Part shown: positions 32,545 through 43,707 of the stretch, in pieces
Layout of the letters: each line of letters starts with the position of its first letter
How positions within the stretch are numbered: position 1 is the first letter of the stretch
From: Entophlyctis helioformis
Lineage: Eukaryota; Chytridiomycota; Chytridiomycetes; Chytridiales; Chytriomycetaceae
Reading direction: 5' to 3'
Length of the DNA: 57,851 bases
Assembly (NCBI GenBank): GCA_025526915.1
Contig: JAHLKH010000177.1
Coordinates: 1-57,851, forward strand
The notes under the pieces: model-generated
The model's input: the letters and a program-made list of their open reading frames with translations, nothing else
Database searches by the model: none
What the model was told of the DNA's origin: nothing
Position numbers and translations under genes: made by a program

Positions 32545-34738
32545 CCACCTTTCTCAAAGAGCCTGGCTCGAAAAAGTTGACACTCAAGTCAACCGACAGC
32601 GAGATCAAGAAGGCATTCAGCTCGAGTCGCGAGAATTGCGTCATGGACGTCCTGCTTCCCGGCCTCCGCCCCAAGAAAGGCCGGTATCAAACGCCGGCAG
32701 AAGCCGAAGCGGAAATGGAGGCAGCCAACACCAAGGCCAAGAAAGCGGCTAGAGCCAAGGCGACGCAAGAGGCCAAGAAGCAGCGTCTGCGTGGCAAGGA
32801 GCGCAAGGACTTCATCCAGGCTGCGGTTGATGCTCTACCCCCAGCGAGACCAACCAAACGGACACGGATGAGTAGCGTCATCTCGAACGGATACAGCGTC
32901 GGCCAGTTGGTTCGCGATTATCGCACAGACCGTCCAGAGTCGCCTTGCAGTATGTGCCGTGCTTGGATGCTTTGGTGCACACATCAATTCTAACCGCCGC
33001 CTTGCTTCGCAGGTCCCGACACGGCGTCTTCATGCGAGCTTCCCAGTTGTAAGGATCGAGTCTGGGTCACGTGATCGCCCATTGACACCAATCTGCCTTT
33101 CCTGCACAGAGTTTCCCCAGCTCTCCTCAACCATCTGTGCAGGTCTGTGCTTCCCCCAGTCCCCTTGGTAACCCAATGAACTCAACCATCTGTGCAGTCT
33201 TATCTGCTACCGACTCTCTTCCCTTTCACCAGTCTTGCCAATGAGGCTGATTGTGTGCCTGATTACCTCAACGGCGAATGTGAGTTGCTGTGCCAATCCA
33301 GACGCGTACTTGCTGTCCACACCAACTGACATGCCATCCACAGCTGCCAAGCCAAAAGTGCCAAACCTTGTATGTCACTTGCATGCTAACCTCGCGCATT
33401 GGTGCACATGCATTGCACATCCCTCACTCATGCCATGGCATGACAGGCCAAGCGCAACTTCAATGCATCCCAGCGACTACCTGATGTCGCTGATGCCAAC
33501 AAGCTGCTCGCCGACAAGGGCTATGAGACTGTTCGCGTTGTCAGTCTAGACTGGGGCCAGCGGTACCTGTTTGGCGCGTCCAGCATGCTGCTCAACGTCA
33601 ATACCGGCACATACACGCACGAGTCCAACTATGTGCTCTCCTCTGGCTTATTTCAAGCTGAGCGTGAACTTCTGCGATGGTATGTATGCAATGACTCTGT
33701 GCACTCTTGACCAGATCAACTCACAGCGCCTGTCTCTTGTGCCAGGTTCAATGGCCGATATGCCAAGGCAGCCGACATCCATGAGGCAATTGCCTTCAAG
33801 ATGGCAAAGCATGCCGATCCAGGCGTCTCAGCAGGTGAGCGAGCGTTTTGGGATCTTCGCTGCTTGGCGTACTGCTCGACATTCCTGAATGCAAAGGTAT
33901 GTTTTCTCTGCTTCTGGATGCCCATCGACACGACCACCATTCTGCTTGATCGCCTGCTGATTGCACTGGATGGCATGGCACGGCATGGCATTCCACAGAA
34001 GGTCAAGGCCGAGCGTTTTTCCATGCGCAGCAACAGCATGTCTTTTCGCGGACATGCTCTTGAAGGCATCATGAAGCTGGCAGGATCGACCACTGGCAAG
34101 CGCGCATCTCCTGCGTCTCAAGGCCTCCCTGTCGACCGAACAAAGTCGGCAGAGGACAACATCCCAGTTGTCTGGGCATTGGGCATCGACTTTACTGGCG
34201 AGGGTGGCCGGCATGCAGTGTTTGAGAAGTTTCTCATCAGGCATCTGCGGTCGTCTGGATATGCCTATGTGCGTCTGATGCCATGCCATCCATCATCCAT
34301 CTGTGCACCAACTGACCACACGATCCTGCACACACACACACACAGATCTACCGCTGCAACGAGAACCTGACCAGCCAGATGTGCCCGCAGTGCAAGCAGC
34401 GCATCCCAGACAAGAACCGCACCAACCTGCGACGCTACGAGTGCACAGCATGCAAGGCCGTCTACCACCGAGACGTGCTTGGAGCCACCAACATCGGAAT
34501 GGTCGCACTGGGGCATTTGCTCGATGGAGAGCGGCCGCTCTACTTGACGCACACAAAGGCCAGTCAGCCTGTCGTCCAGCAGCTTCCAGTACCTGAGCTG
34601 CCTGTCAACCAGCGGCCTCCAAGACCACCCGATCCGCCCATCGTCCTGCCGCCTCCACCACGGACACGGTCTGTCCGCGGGTCACAAGCCAGCAAGGCAC
34701 ATGCCACTCCACGTGCTGTGACTTCCAGCACACTTTGA
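32508..34738 (+). CDS. Fanzor: eukaryotic TnpB-like RNA-guided nuclease
   Basis: Nine exons (32508-32949, 33013-33048, 33143-33167, 33233-33279, 33344-33369, 33447-33679, 33746-33896, 33999-34268, 34346-34738) join in phase to 540 aa with no internal stop. RuvC-I is VVSLDWGQRYLFGAS (Asp227). The RuvC-II region is VVWALGIDFTGEGG, with a later Glu in NENLTSQMC (Glu416). A zinc ribbon (Cys423, 426, 443, 446) and RuvC-III HRDVLGATNI (Asp453) follow. The N-terminus has a Lys/Arg-rich helix (KKAARAKATQEAKKQRLRGK). Fanzors are guided by an RNA encoded at the 3' end of the locus and cut DNA. Donors are GTATGT, GTAAGG, GTGAGT or GTGCGT. The intron at 33897-33998 stays open in frame and could be coding. 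The start ATG is inside the LTR; the native 5' end may be lost. Confidence 0.88.
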
Positions 34739-34756
34739 ATCGGGGCACCTCCCGAT
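34739..34756 (+). ncRNA. Hairpin directly after the Fanzor stop (possible guide-RNA scaffold)
   Basis: A perfect 6-bp stem, ATCGGG with CCCGAT around a GCACCT loop, starts at the first base after the stop codon. Fanzor/TnpB guide RNAs normally overlap or follow the 3' end of the gene, so this is a candidate scaffold element. One short hairpin is weak evidence by itself. Confidence 0.25.
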
Positions 34757-35225
34757 CGACCAATAGGGTCACTTTACGAAGGTGAGCATCTCGTTGGATG
34801 TGCCTCGCCTGTCTGTCGTCGCATGCTCGTTGCTGACTCGAACCTTCAATCGTGTGTTATGCTTGCCTTACATTCGACGCCTCTCGCGTCCAATTTAATT
34901 CAATGATTCTTGGTAATTGTTTGGATGTCGGGCATTTTGCCGGCAACTGCCGGCATTCCCTCGCCCTATTGCCCACCCCTCCTCCCAGTCAACGCGTCCG
35001 AGTGACGTGGCCAAGACACAATGCTGCGCGAATAACCACTGCCAAAAATGCCGAGCTTCTGCTCGATTCTTTCCCTCATCAATCTCTTAGTGCCACACGA
35101 AATGCCAGAATCAGAGGCTCCTCGGGAGAGAGCTGGCCCATTCTGGGACCTCAAGAGCCTTTCGCGCCGTGCTAGGCATTGGTTGCGTGACCGCTTCTCG
35201 TGCTGTGTCTCGGCTGAGAGACTGG
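34739..35225. other. Fanzor 3' flank / upstream region of next gene
   Basis: About 490 bases. It holds the hairpin above, an AT-rich stretch (about 34890-34920), and two copies of the self-complementary octamer TGCCGGCA two bases apart near 34938-34955. No transposon terminal repeat was identified, but these palindromes sit where an element end would be expected. Confidence 0.35.
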
Positions 35226-36571
35226 AGATGGCTGCCGCCGCAAGAGATGCCGCAAGAGACGCCGCAAAGATGCCACGAGAGACGCGGTCAAGAACGACAA
35301 TGGACACGGCGAGCCTGGCGCGACTGCTCTGGCAATCGCTGACGAGACGGTCCAGGAGACGAAGCCTGAGCAACACGAGGAAACGGCTCTCGCGCAAGAC
35401 ATGCCGCTCGAGTCGGCGACCACGCTTCCCGAAGTCACTCAAGACATCCAGCACATCGATGTGCCACAGGATGCTCTCTCAACCGATGCTGTCACCCTCG
35501 ACGTTTGGACAGCCGTCGACGACACATGGCGCTCTGGCGCGACGGCACGGCGAACAACGCGTTCAGCATTCTCGAGTCGCGTGAGTTTCAATCTCAGGAT
35601 CGCGAGATTGGCGATGCCAGACCAATGACTGACACTGGCTGATGCTGCGCGCAGTGGGCGGCTTTCAAATCCGTTCGTCGCCGTCGTCGGTCGCTTCGTT
35701 TTCGCAGTCTGTCTTCTCGATTGCTTCTCTCGATGACCTCGAGGACGAGGACGAGGACGACCACGTTCAGGGCGACGGCGTTCAAACCGGAGACTTTAGC
35801 GGCCTGTGCTTCTCGTACCGCATCAGACAGCTCAGCTCTAGCAGCGACCTGTTGGACGCCCCTCCTCCGACGCCAAAGTGTATGCATGGCATGGTTTTCT
35901 CTGGCACGATGCGTCTCCCCACACTGACCCACAGCACAACAGCCGACATTGACTTTATGGAGATTCTGCGACCTGCCTTTGTCTCGACTGCCAGCCAGCT
36001 TGCAGACACGGCAAGCATTCCCGTCGTTCAATCCAATGCCGATCTGCACAATGTTGCGGGTAAGTTGCCATCGCCATTGCCAGCATTCCTGTCCTTTTGG
36101 CGGCCGTGTTCCTGACATGAGCACTTCCGGCCCACCTTCGATCCAACAGTCGTGCTTGGTTCCTCAGACAAGACTCTGGTTCCCCTGGAATACTGCCGCG
36201 TGAGCATTTGCAACTACGACAGCGATGAAGATTGCGAGAGCGATGGATACTGCGACAGCAACGAGTATGAGGATCGCAAGAGCATCTACGACAATGGCGA
36301 CAAAGACGAACGTGGCGAACGCGGGGACTTGTACAACAACGATGAAAGCGACGAAAGCTTCGACAATGAGAACACTGCGAGCACTGCGAACAGCAAGGAC
36401 GTGTACGAAAGCTACGGAATCTACGGCATCTACGACAGCTACTGCAGCTTCAGCAGAGAGAACAACAACGACGACGACGCGCGACTGTGCGATACGCCAA
36501 CAAAGCCACCTCGCGGTACTTTCGCAGCCATGCAGCCAGCTGACGCGCTCATGGCCACAGACACTGGTTGA
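35226..36571 (+). CDS. Acidic hypothetical protein (5' end unresolved)
   Basis: Supported exons: up to 35580, then 35655-35879, 35943-36059 and 36150-36571, the last three joining in phase. The first visible part is basic (RKRCRKRRRKDATRD, a likely nuclear signal), then acidic. Later exons carry ASLDDLEDEDEDD and a C-terminal region rich in Asp, Glu, Tyr and Asn (SDEDCESDGYCDSNEYEDRK). No known domain. In the first exon the natural frame (DVPQDALSTDAVTLDVWTAV) does not match the phase of the next exon, while another frame (LWRDGTANNAFSILES) does, so an indel near 35530 or a missed splice is likely. The true start is not determined. Confidence 0.45.
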
Positions 36572-36758
36572 ACAACACTGGTTGAACACCAAATCGGCGA
36601 CAAGGAAGCGGCGCCACGCGATGACTCCTGCTTGCTCTTGCTTGCCCTTGATCTGGTCCGTGCTCGCACAGACAGACGAATAAAGTATGCACTTGTGCCA
36701 ACTCGATCGTTCATTTCGCCAGTTTGTCAGTCCAGCCAGTCCATGGCACACGGTCCTC

Positions 36759-39700
36759 TCAGAACGCACGGCCGTCTTCAGCACTCCGGGCGACAGCCGC
36801 AGCAGCAGTCGCACCGCTGGCACCTGCGTTCACGTCGTCTTCTGGGTTGACGGCTGACAGACCCAGTACGCCATGGATGAATTCCTTTGACGTAAACTTG
36901 CGCGGCAGACGGCCAAAGAACGGCGGCTCTTCCATCAGCAGTTCCTTGAATGCTTCTTGCGCGTCCTCATGCGAAAACGACTCGCCTGCCGCCCCACGGC
37001 AGTTGCGTCAGGAACAACGCCGAACAGCTGCCCGACAGCGAGAAGACGACAGAGAGAGAAGCAATCAACTGACCATATTGTTGCATAAGCGCAATAACAC
37101 CTTCGGCTGACACGTACTGCTTCGGGACGAGTTTTGTGACCGATCCTTTGGGAAGCGGTTTGCCAGGCTCAAGACGTTTGGCATGCGACAGCGCAACCTC
37201 AATGTCTTCCATGCTCACATCACGCACCGGCCTGTGGTTGAGATACACTGTCCGACGCGTACCGCATGTTAAGTTTGGCACCACCATTCAGCACCGCCAA
37301 CGCCGCAGCAGCCACTTACGCTTGATGAGCTCGCTCAGCGTAATCGAGTCGACCTCTTCACCCTCGCCCTGCGCGAAACGCGAATACTTGACTTCGTTGA
37401 TCATGTCATCTGTCTCTTGGTTGGACGGATAGAATCCCATGGCCTGCATGATCGACGGCACCTGAGCCAAACTGACTTGATCCGAGATGATACGGTCCTG
37501 CGTGGCATCCTCGCCTTGGCTGCCAGTGTGTATCAGTCAGATCCATGCCATACAATGCGCAGACGAGGACACGTCCAGCCACCCACCTGCGCAGCTGTGC
37601 ATAGAAGAAATAGTCTTCGAATTCGCGGTACACCGGCGACTCTTCACCGAGACCGCTGGGGTCCAGCATGTTGAGGTAGGGGTCAAGGCCTTCGCCGCCA
37701 AGCGCTGTCTGAGCCTCCAGCGCCGACACATTGATGGTCCACAGATTGACAACGCCGTCCGGACCTCCGGCAGTGAGGATGTACGCGCCGTTGTAGCTGC
37801 ACGCAAGATTGGACACCTGGCCTGGATGGCCAATGATGCCCATTGTCTTGTACGGATTCCCGTCCAGAGGCAGCTTGGCAACGCCAATCACCTGTCGTCG
37901 TTTCATGCGGTCACCGTCAGCGACACTGTCGCGGTCATCAAGTTGCCAACAGATCGCACCTGGTTGTTGGTTGAAAAGGCAAGATACTTGGACTCGACTG
38001 GCGCTGGAATGAGCGACAGGTTGTTGATGTGGCCGCCAAACGTTGGGCCCAGAACTGTTTTGCGGCAAAGCTGTGTCGATGCAGTGAACTGCTTGAGCTT
38101 GTATCCAGAGTTGAACGTCAGCAAGAACTGCTCGGGATGGACGGGGTGGTGCTTGTGATACAGCACAGCTGCTTCTGGATGGAACGTCTGCTCAATGCGA
38201 CGAATACTCTGTCGGGCGTGGTTGTGCCGTGTGAGCTGCATACACTCCGCGCAGAAACCCAGCAGAGCAGGTCGCGGACGTACATTGACAGTGATCCCAC
38301 CCAAGAGGCTCGACTGCTCCAGATCGTACTCGGCCACGTGTCGGTCGCGGGACAGCGACAGCAGACGCGTTCCCGTCTCCTTGGCAGTCTTTGGCGGAAA
38401 CATGAGGGCGATAATGTCCTTGTAGTGAGTCTTGCGACGTCCAATAAACACCCACTCTATGCGGTGGCGGACAGCCTTGACGCTGCCATCGGGATCGCCA
38501 GGCAGCTTGATGTTGCGCGGCCCGCTGCCTGCACTGCCCAAGCTCGAGCGGTTCTCGCTGACAGCACCTGCAGACGCCAGCTTGACATTAACAGCCTCTT
38601 TGCGCAAGATACACACGACGTGGTTGGCATCGGCAGCCGCACAGTAGTCGCCATCGTTGGAAAAGGCAATCTTGGTGATGGGCTGGTGCGAGATCTGATG
38701 GCCGTGGATGTCGGTGCGGATCATGTACGACTGCGGCAGATCTTCAAGGGTCTGTGCATCGAGCATCTTGATCACGCCATGGGCAAATCCGACAGCTGCG
38801 CGTTTGTGGATCCGTTGGTCAGTATCCGAGCTTCTGACACCACATGCACACGTGCATGGCGGATTACCAAGCGTCTTGCCACTGAGCGAGTATGCCAGAC
38901 TGGTGATCTTGAGTGATACCGGATCGGGTCCCTTTTTCTTGGACTCGGTCTGCCCACCGCCAAGGTTGGCATCGCTGGAGTTTATGGCAGAGGCAGCGTC
39001 GCCGCCACCAGTCTGATGGGCAGCATCATTGTTCCCGGTCTTGGCAGCATCATTTCCAGCAGCAGACGCATCGCCGCCAGCTGATCTTGTCGAGCCGCCG
39101 TTGGTCGTGGGAAGCGCGACGCCGCCCACAGTCGTTACCGGCGTCTCTTCAAAGTGGCGCGACATCACGAGTGTTTTGGCCGTGTAGTCCCAGACTTGCA
39201 GAAGACCTGTCCATGCACCACATGTCCAGCATAGTTAGCCATGTTGGGCTTCGACTGCGTATGCTGTGCCGCTGACCTGCGTCGCCACCAACTGCGAACC
39301 GAGGCTGATCGGGATGAGTCACCAAGCCACGGATCTGCTGATACTGCCCATAGAGCAGGTTGGTCACGCCAGGCATCTGCAGACAGTTGCACATGGTTTA
39401 CGCATCAGCTTCACGCTTGAGTCCTCCCCAAAATCCCACTGAGATGCGATGCTTACTCCAGCGAGTTCCATGCCATCCTTTTCGGAACGCAACGTGCCGG
39501 GTATTTGCGGGTTGACTGGCGACGGCGCGTTGGTCATGGCAGTCGACGCGTTGTCTGCGCCGCCGCCAGCCGTTCCAGGCCGGAATGCAGAAATGCTGCT
39601 GGATGCAGACTGGCGATGGAGCAGCAGGACTCTCGAGTGCTTTGTTGCAACAACGAGCTCTGGGATAGGCACGTCGTCAAACATGACTATGCAAGCACAT

Positions 39701-41426
39701 GAATGTGGGTCTCAGTGCCTTGCAAGACGATTTGGGCCATGTGGGCGATTGTATCGACCTACCATCGCCCTGCGTGCTAAATGCCACGGATGAGATTGGG
39801 CCAGCATACAGCCGCTCGTACCAGAACAGAATTCGGAACTGAGCATTGGGCAGGAATGTGAGCACGGCAGAACCAAGTCGTACAAAGTCGCGATATCCAA
39901 CGCACATTCAGATCAAACACTTTGACATGACCCTCTGCGCCACCAGTAATGATAAACTTGTCCGCAACAGCCGTGATAAAGTTGATGGCAGAGTTGTGGA
40001 GCCTGTCGATCCAAGAATGAGTCGGCAAGCTATCAAGCATCGACACATGACGGCACTGACTTTACGAATTTGATGGCCGCTTTCTGGCCGCGCTCCAGCT
40101 TGACTTTGAGGTTGTTGAGACTGCGATCTGTCCACACGACCACGTCTCCATCAAGCGTGGCGGACGCAGCCTGTCCGAGTGAGGGGATGAACGTCGAGAA
40201 GGTGTATCCGGACGGCACATGCTTAAAGTCCCTGAAGCCATCAAAGCAAAAGTCAGATACCATGGACACACGGCAGAATAGAACGACGCCTTACTTGGCG
40301 CTGAGCATGGGAATCTGCTGCTGGACCGTGTTGGTTTCCTTGTCCCAAACGAAAAAGTTGACAGACTTTGGGCCATTGGTCATGAACTCGAACGGGTCTG
40401 CTGGATTGACACGCAGACACGACTGGCACACGGCATTCCAGGTGGTCAGCACAGAAACGACGCGAAGCATGCTGCAAAACATGGGTGTGTACCTGCGGCT
40501 CGCCCTGAATGGCAAACCTGATCATGGGCTCGTTGTCGGCCGTCGTCCAATTCCACAGACACACAGTCTGCTGACCAGGCTCTGCGCACGCAAGTCGCGC
40601 AAGTCAGCACACATGCCGTCCAGCGCTCAGCAAGGTGTCTACACCACAAGTCTACACCAACCATCGCCAAGCGTGACAAGGTACTTGTTGTCGGGAGTGA
40701 AGCGCACAGCGACGGCCCCGTATCCGTCATGCGGGTTGTAGATGTTCTTGATGGGCATGGCGTTGAGTGTGCCGTCGTTTTCATACGCGACCGAGCCGGT
40801 GGCAGCACTGCCAGCGAGCGTGTCAGAGGGGCGGCCGAGTCCAGGCTTCATGTCCCACACGATGATCATGGAGTTGGGGCCCTTGTCTGTTGTGCTCAGC
40901 CATCGACGCTCGCGACTAAAGCAGGTGGATGTGATGGTGTTGCACTGAGGGGCCGTAAAATCAGCGGCTGTTTGGACGAGAGCGAGGTCGCGGTAACAAG
41001 GTCGCGATAACAAGGCAACATACGCACATGGCCAAGAAGAAGCTTCTGTCTGCCTGACACCCAGTCGAAGAGAACGCCGGTATGGGCAGACGCATAAAAG
41101 ATGACCTGCAGCAGCGAGCGAGCGGGTGAGAGACGTGGGTTAGCGAGCCACAAGGGCAAACCGCATTTCAAGGGACATACGCACCTTTTGGCGGCTGTCC
41201 GAGAGGTTGTGGACGCTCCCCACGCTGTCGCGGTTGAAGCCAAACGTCCAAGTGTGCGTCTGTCCGCATTGAGCGAGACAAGAGAGCAGAGTCAGCCAGC
41301 CAGCCAGCCAGTCACGTTGGAGGATGGCATCTGCTTCGCTGCCAGGCAGGCAGGCAGGCAAGCACGAGACACGCGCCATACCAGCGCGCTTGGGCTGCCG
41401 CCCTGCATTGCCAACAGCGCTTCCAT
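36759..41426 (-). CDS. CFAP251: CFAP251 / WDR66, axonemal WD40 protein
   Basis: A long multi-exon gene of many short introns. It begins MEALLAMQGGSPSAL and runs through HTWTFGFNRDSVGSVHN, KVIFYASAHTGVLFDW, RRWLSTTDKGPNSMIIVWD and HNSAINFITAVADKFIITGG to a C-terminus ESFSHEDAQEAFKELLMEEP. The order of these WD40 segments matches WDR66/CFAP251, including the opening W-F-G-N and FYxxAHT motifs. CFAP251 belongs to the calmodulin- and spoke-associated complex at the base of radial spoke 3 in motile cilia. It implies that the organism makes a motile flagellum at some stage. A linker near residue 500 is Gly/Ser/Asn-rich. The start lies 47 bases from the divergent AsnRS start. Checked junctions use GTGCGT, GTATGG and GTCAGT donors. 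Confidence 0.88.
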
Positions 41427-41473
41427 CCGTTTGCTGTTTTCTCGCAACGACGCGACTGTCTGGGTCAACTGAG
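41427..41473. promoter_or_regulatory. Very short divergent promoter, CFAP251 / mitochondrial AsnRS
   Basis: Only 47 bases separate the two start codons, so transcription start sites of each gene probably lie inside or beyond the other's coding start. No TATA or CCAAT motif is evident. Confidence 0.6.
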
Positions 41474-43348
41474 ATGCTCCGAATCGTGCGGCAGCTTGCA
41501 GTCGGCCGTGCGGGCCAAACGGCGCAGCTGGCGCACACCTGCAGACAGCCGGCCGCTGCCGCTCACCACCGCCCACAGCGGCTGTTTTCGTCGTGCACAT
41601 GGGCGAGAGCGCCAGCTGCGCAGTCGCCTGCATACACCTTTCCGAGCCAGACCATCCGTTCGCTGGTGAGCGGGTTCATCAAGACGGCGGCCGAGCAGAA
41701 CGGACAGCAAGTCCAAGAGCAGCCGCCTGTGACCGTGCACGGCTGGGTGCGCTCGGTGCGGTCGATGAAGACTATGACGTTCATAGACCTGGATGACGGC
41801 TCGACGCTCTCGGGCCTGCAGGTCGTGCTCGACAAGGACGTTTCCAATGAGTGAGTGAGCTCGACGCATGGAAACGCCAAAGCGTCGGCCATCCGACTGA
41901 CGGCTCTGGCATGGACGACAGGATCAAGACAGGATCGTCGCTGCGAGTGGTCGGCAGGCTGCTGCAGCCAACGGACCGCAAACAAGCAATAGAACTGAGT
42001 GCCACAGACTACACGCTTCTTGGCACATCAGACTCCAAGGTTGGTGCAGCATGGCGCGACGCCGGCCGATGGCTGCGAAACTACCACTATTGCCTATTGT
42101 TACTTGACAGACATATCCGCTCCACAAGGCTCGCGTGACGTTCGACTACCTGCGCGACCATCAGCATCTGCGGACGCGCAGCAGGACGTTTGGTGCCCTG
42201 TGGCGACTGAGATCTATTGCGCAGGACGGCATCCATGACTTTTTCAGAGTATGTCGGCGCTTAGCAAACAGTGCACCTTGGATAAGCGGCAAGCTGACAC
42301 GATGAAACAGTCTCAAGAGTTTGTGCATGTCAACACGCCCATCTTGACGACCCACGACTGCGAGGGTGGTGGCGAGGCATTCCGTATCCTCACGACCGAG
42401 TCGCTCAACTCGCACATTTCCCACGGAGTATCGCAGGCAAGGGCAGCAGATGCAGGAGCAGCAGCGCGGCCCGATTCAATACTTCAAGAGCCGCATGAGT
42501 TTTTTGGAAAGCCAGTGTACGCGACAGTGTCTGGGCAGCTGCACCTCGAGTTTCTCGCATCGTCGCTATCCAGAGCATACACCCTTAGCCCCACATTCCG
42601 CGCAGAAAAGTCCCAGTCGACACGCCATCTCGCGGAATTCTGGATGCTGGAGGCGGAAGCGTGTTTCATCGACACCATCCCGCAGCTTCTGGATCTTATC
42701 CAAGGCAACATCCAGCACACGCTCCGTCATGTACTCGACAAGGGCCAAGAGGACCTGAGCCTGTTTGACAAGTTTGTTGAGCCTGGCCTGATCAGGCGGC
42801 TAGATGCAACAGCCCACAAGCCGTTTGCCCGCGTGACATACACAGAGGCCGTAAAGATGCTGCAGCAGGCCAAGACACGGGATGCGTCCATTTCGTGGGA
42901 GTTCCCTGTCGAATGGGGTCTGCCCTTGCAGAGCGAGCACGAAAAGTACCTGTCGCAGCAGCTTGTGGACGGGCCCGTCTTCGTCACCGACTACCCAGCC
43001 TCTTTCAAGCCGTTCTACATGAAATCCAGCAAAGGTGGCGACACTTTGTCAGACGCATCGGCACCCGCACCAACTGTCGCGTGTGTTGATCTCCTCATGC
43101 CCAAAATGGGCGAGCTTGTTGGTGGATCCCTGCGTGAAGACAGCTACGAGACGCTACACAGGCGCGTGGTTGATGCCGGCCTGTCTGTTGAAGATTACCA
43201 GTGGTACTTGGATTTGCGCAAGTATGGCAGCGCTCCACATGGCGGATATGGCATGGGATTCGAGCGGTTCCTTGGGTTCATGACTGGAATGTCCAACGTG
43301 CGTGATCTGCTGCCAGCGCCACGTGCCTTCCAGCACTGCCAATACTAG
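41474..43348 (+). CDS. NARS2: Mitochondrial asparaginyl-tRNA synthetase
   Basis: Four exons (41474-41850, 41922-42039, 42111-42248, 42311-43348) join in phase to 556 aa. An Arg/Ala-rich N-terminus (MLRIVRQLAVGRAGQ) is a likely mitochondrial presequence. An OB-fold anticodon-binding domain (VTVHGWVRSVRSMKTMTFID) is followed by the class II core: FVHVNTPILTTHDCEGGGEAF, VSGQLHLE, FRAEKSQSTRHLAEFWMLE (motif 2 with catalytic Arg) and GMGFERFLGFMTGMSNVRD (motif 3). The enzyme charges mitochondrial tRNA-Asn. Length and motifs match Slm5/NARS2. A relic of an ankyrin-like gene's 3' end begins two bases after the stop. Confidence 0.94.
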
Positions 43349-43349
43349 T

Positions 43350-43707
43350 CGACCGCACAGTTGCAGAGAAGCAGGCGTGATCAGCCTGCCAATAAAGTGT
43401 GCCACTCTTGAACGCGTATGCGATGCTGCGTGTCTGTCTTGTTCAGACAACACGGCTGCTGATGCACAGCAAGGGATCACCATTAGTGCATGCAGTTGCA
43501 GCCTTGTCGTCGTGTTGCTGCACTCGCATCACAGTCTGGCATTGCATCACATCAGCCATCCAGCCACATGCCACTGCTAAGTGGCTGCCCACACTGCCTG
43601 CCTCGTCATCTGTGCCGTCTGTGCCAGCCATGCTGTGCTGCGTGTCCAAAGCGGCATGGTTGCTTTCTCACTCTTCCCATCCAACCACAAAACACTGCTC
43701 GGTGGCA
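43350..43707 (+). repeat. Duplicated leader / tail segment of the ankyrin-like family, copy A
   Basis: It starts with the last codons of a lost ankyrin-like gene (reading VAEKQA, stop), then the conserved GATCAGCCTGCC tail with AATAAA at 43391-43396, then about 300 bases of leader before the 43708 start. The same order recurs at 45303-45651, so it is a repeat arm of a tandem duplication of roughly 1.95 kb. Confidence 0.8.

Noticed and set aside
34820..34860. Possible tRNA B-box (CTCGAACC)
   Set aside because: No A-box, cloverleaf or acceptor stem could be formed around it. No tRNA or rRNA gene was found in the window.
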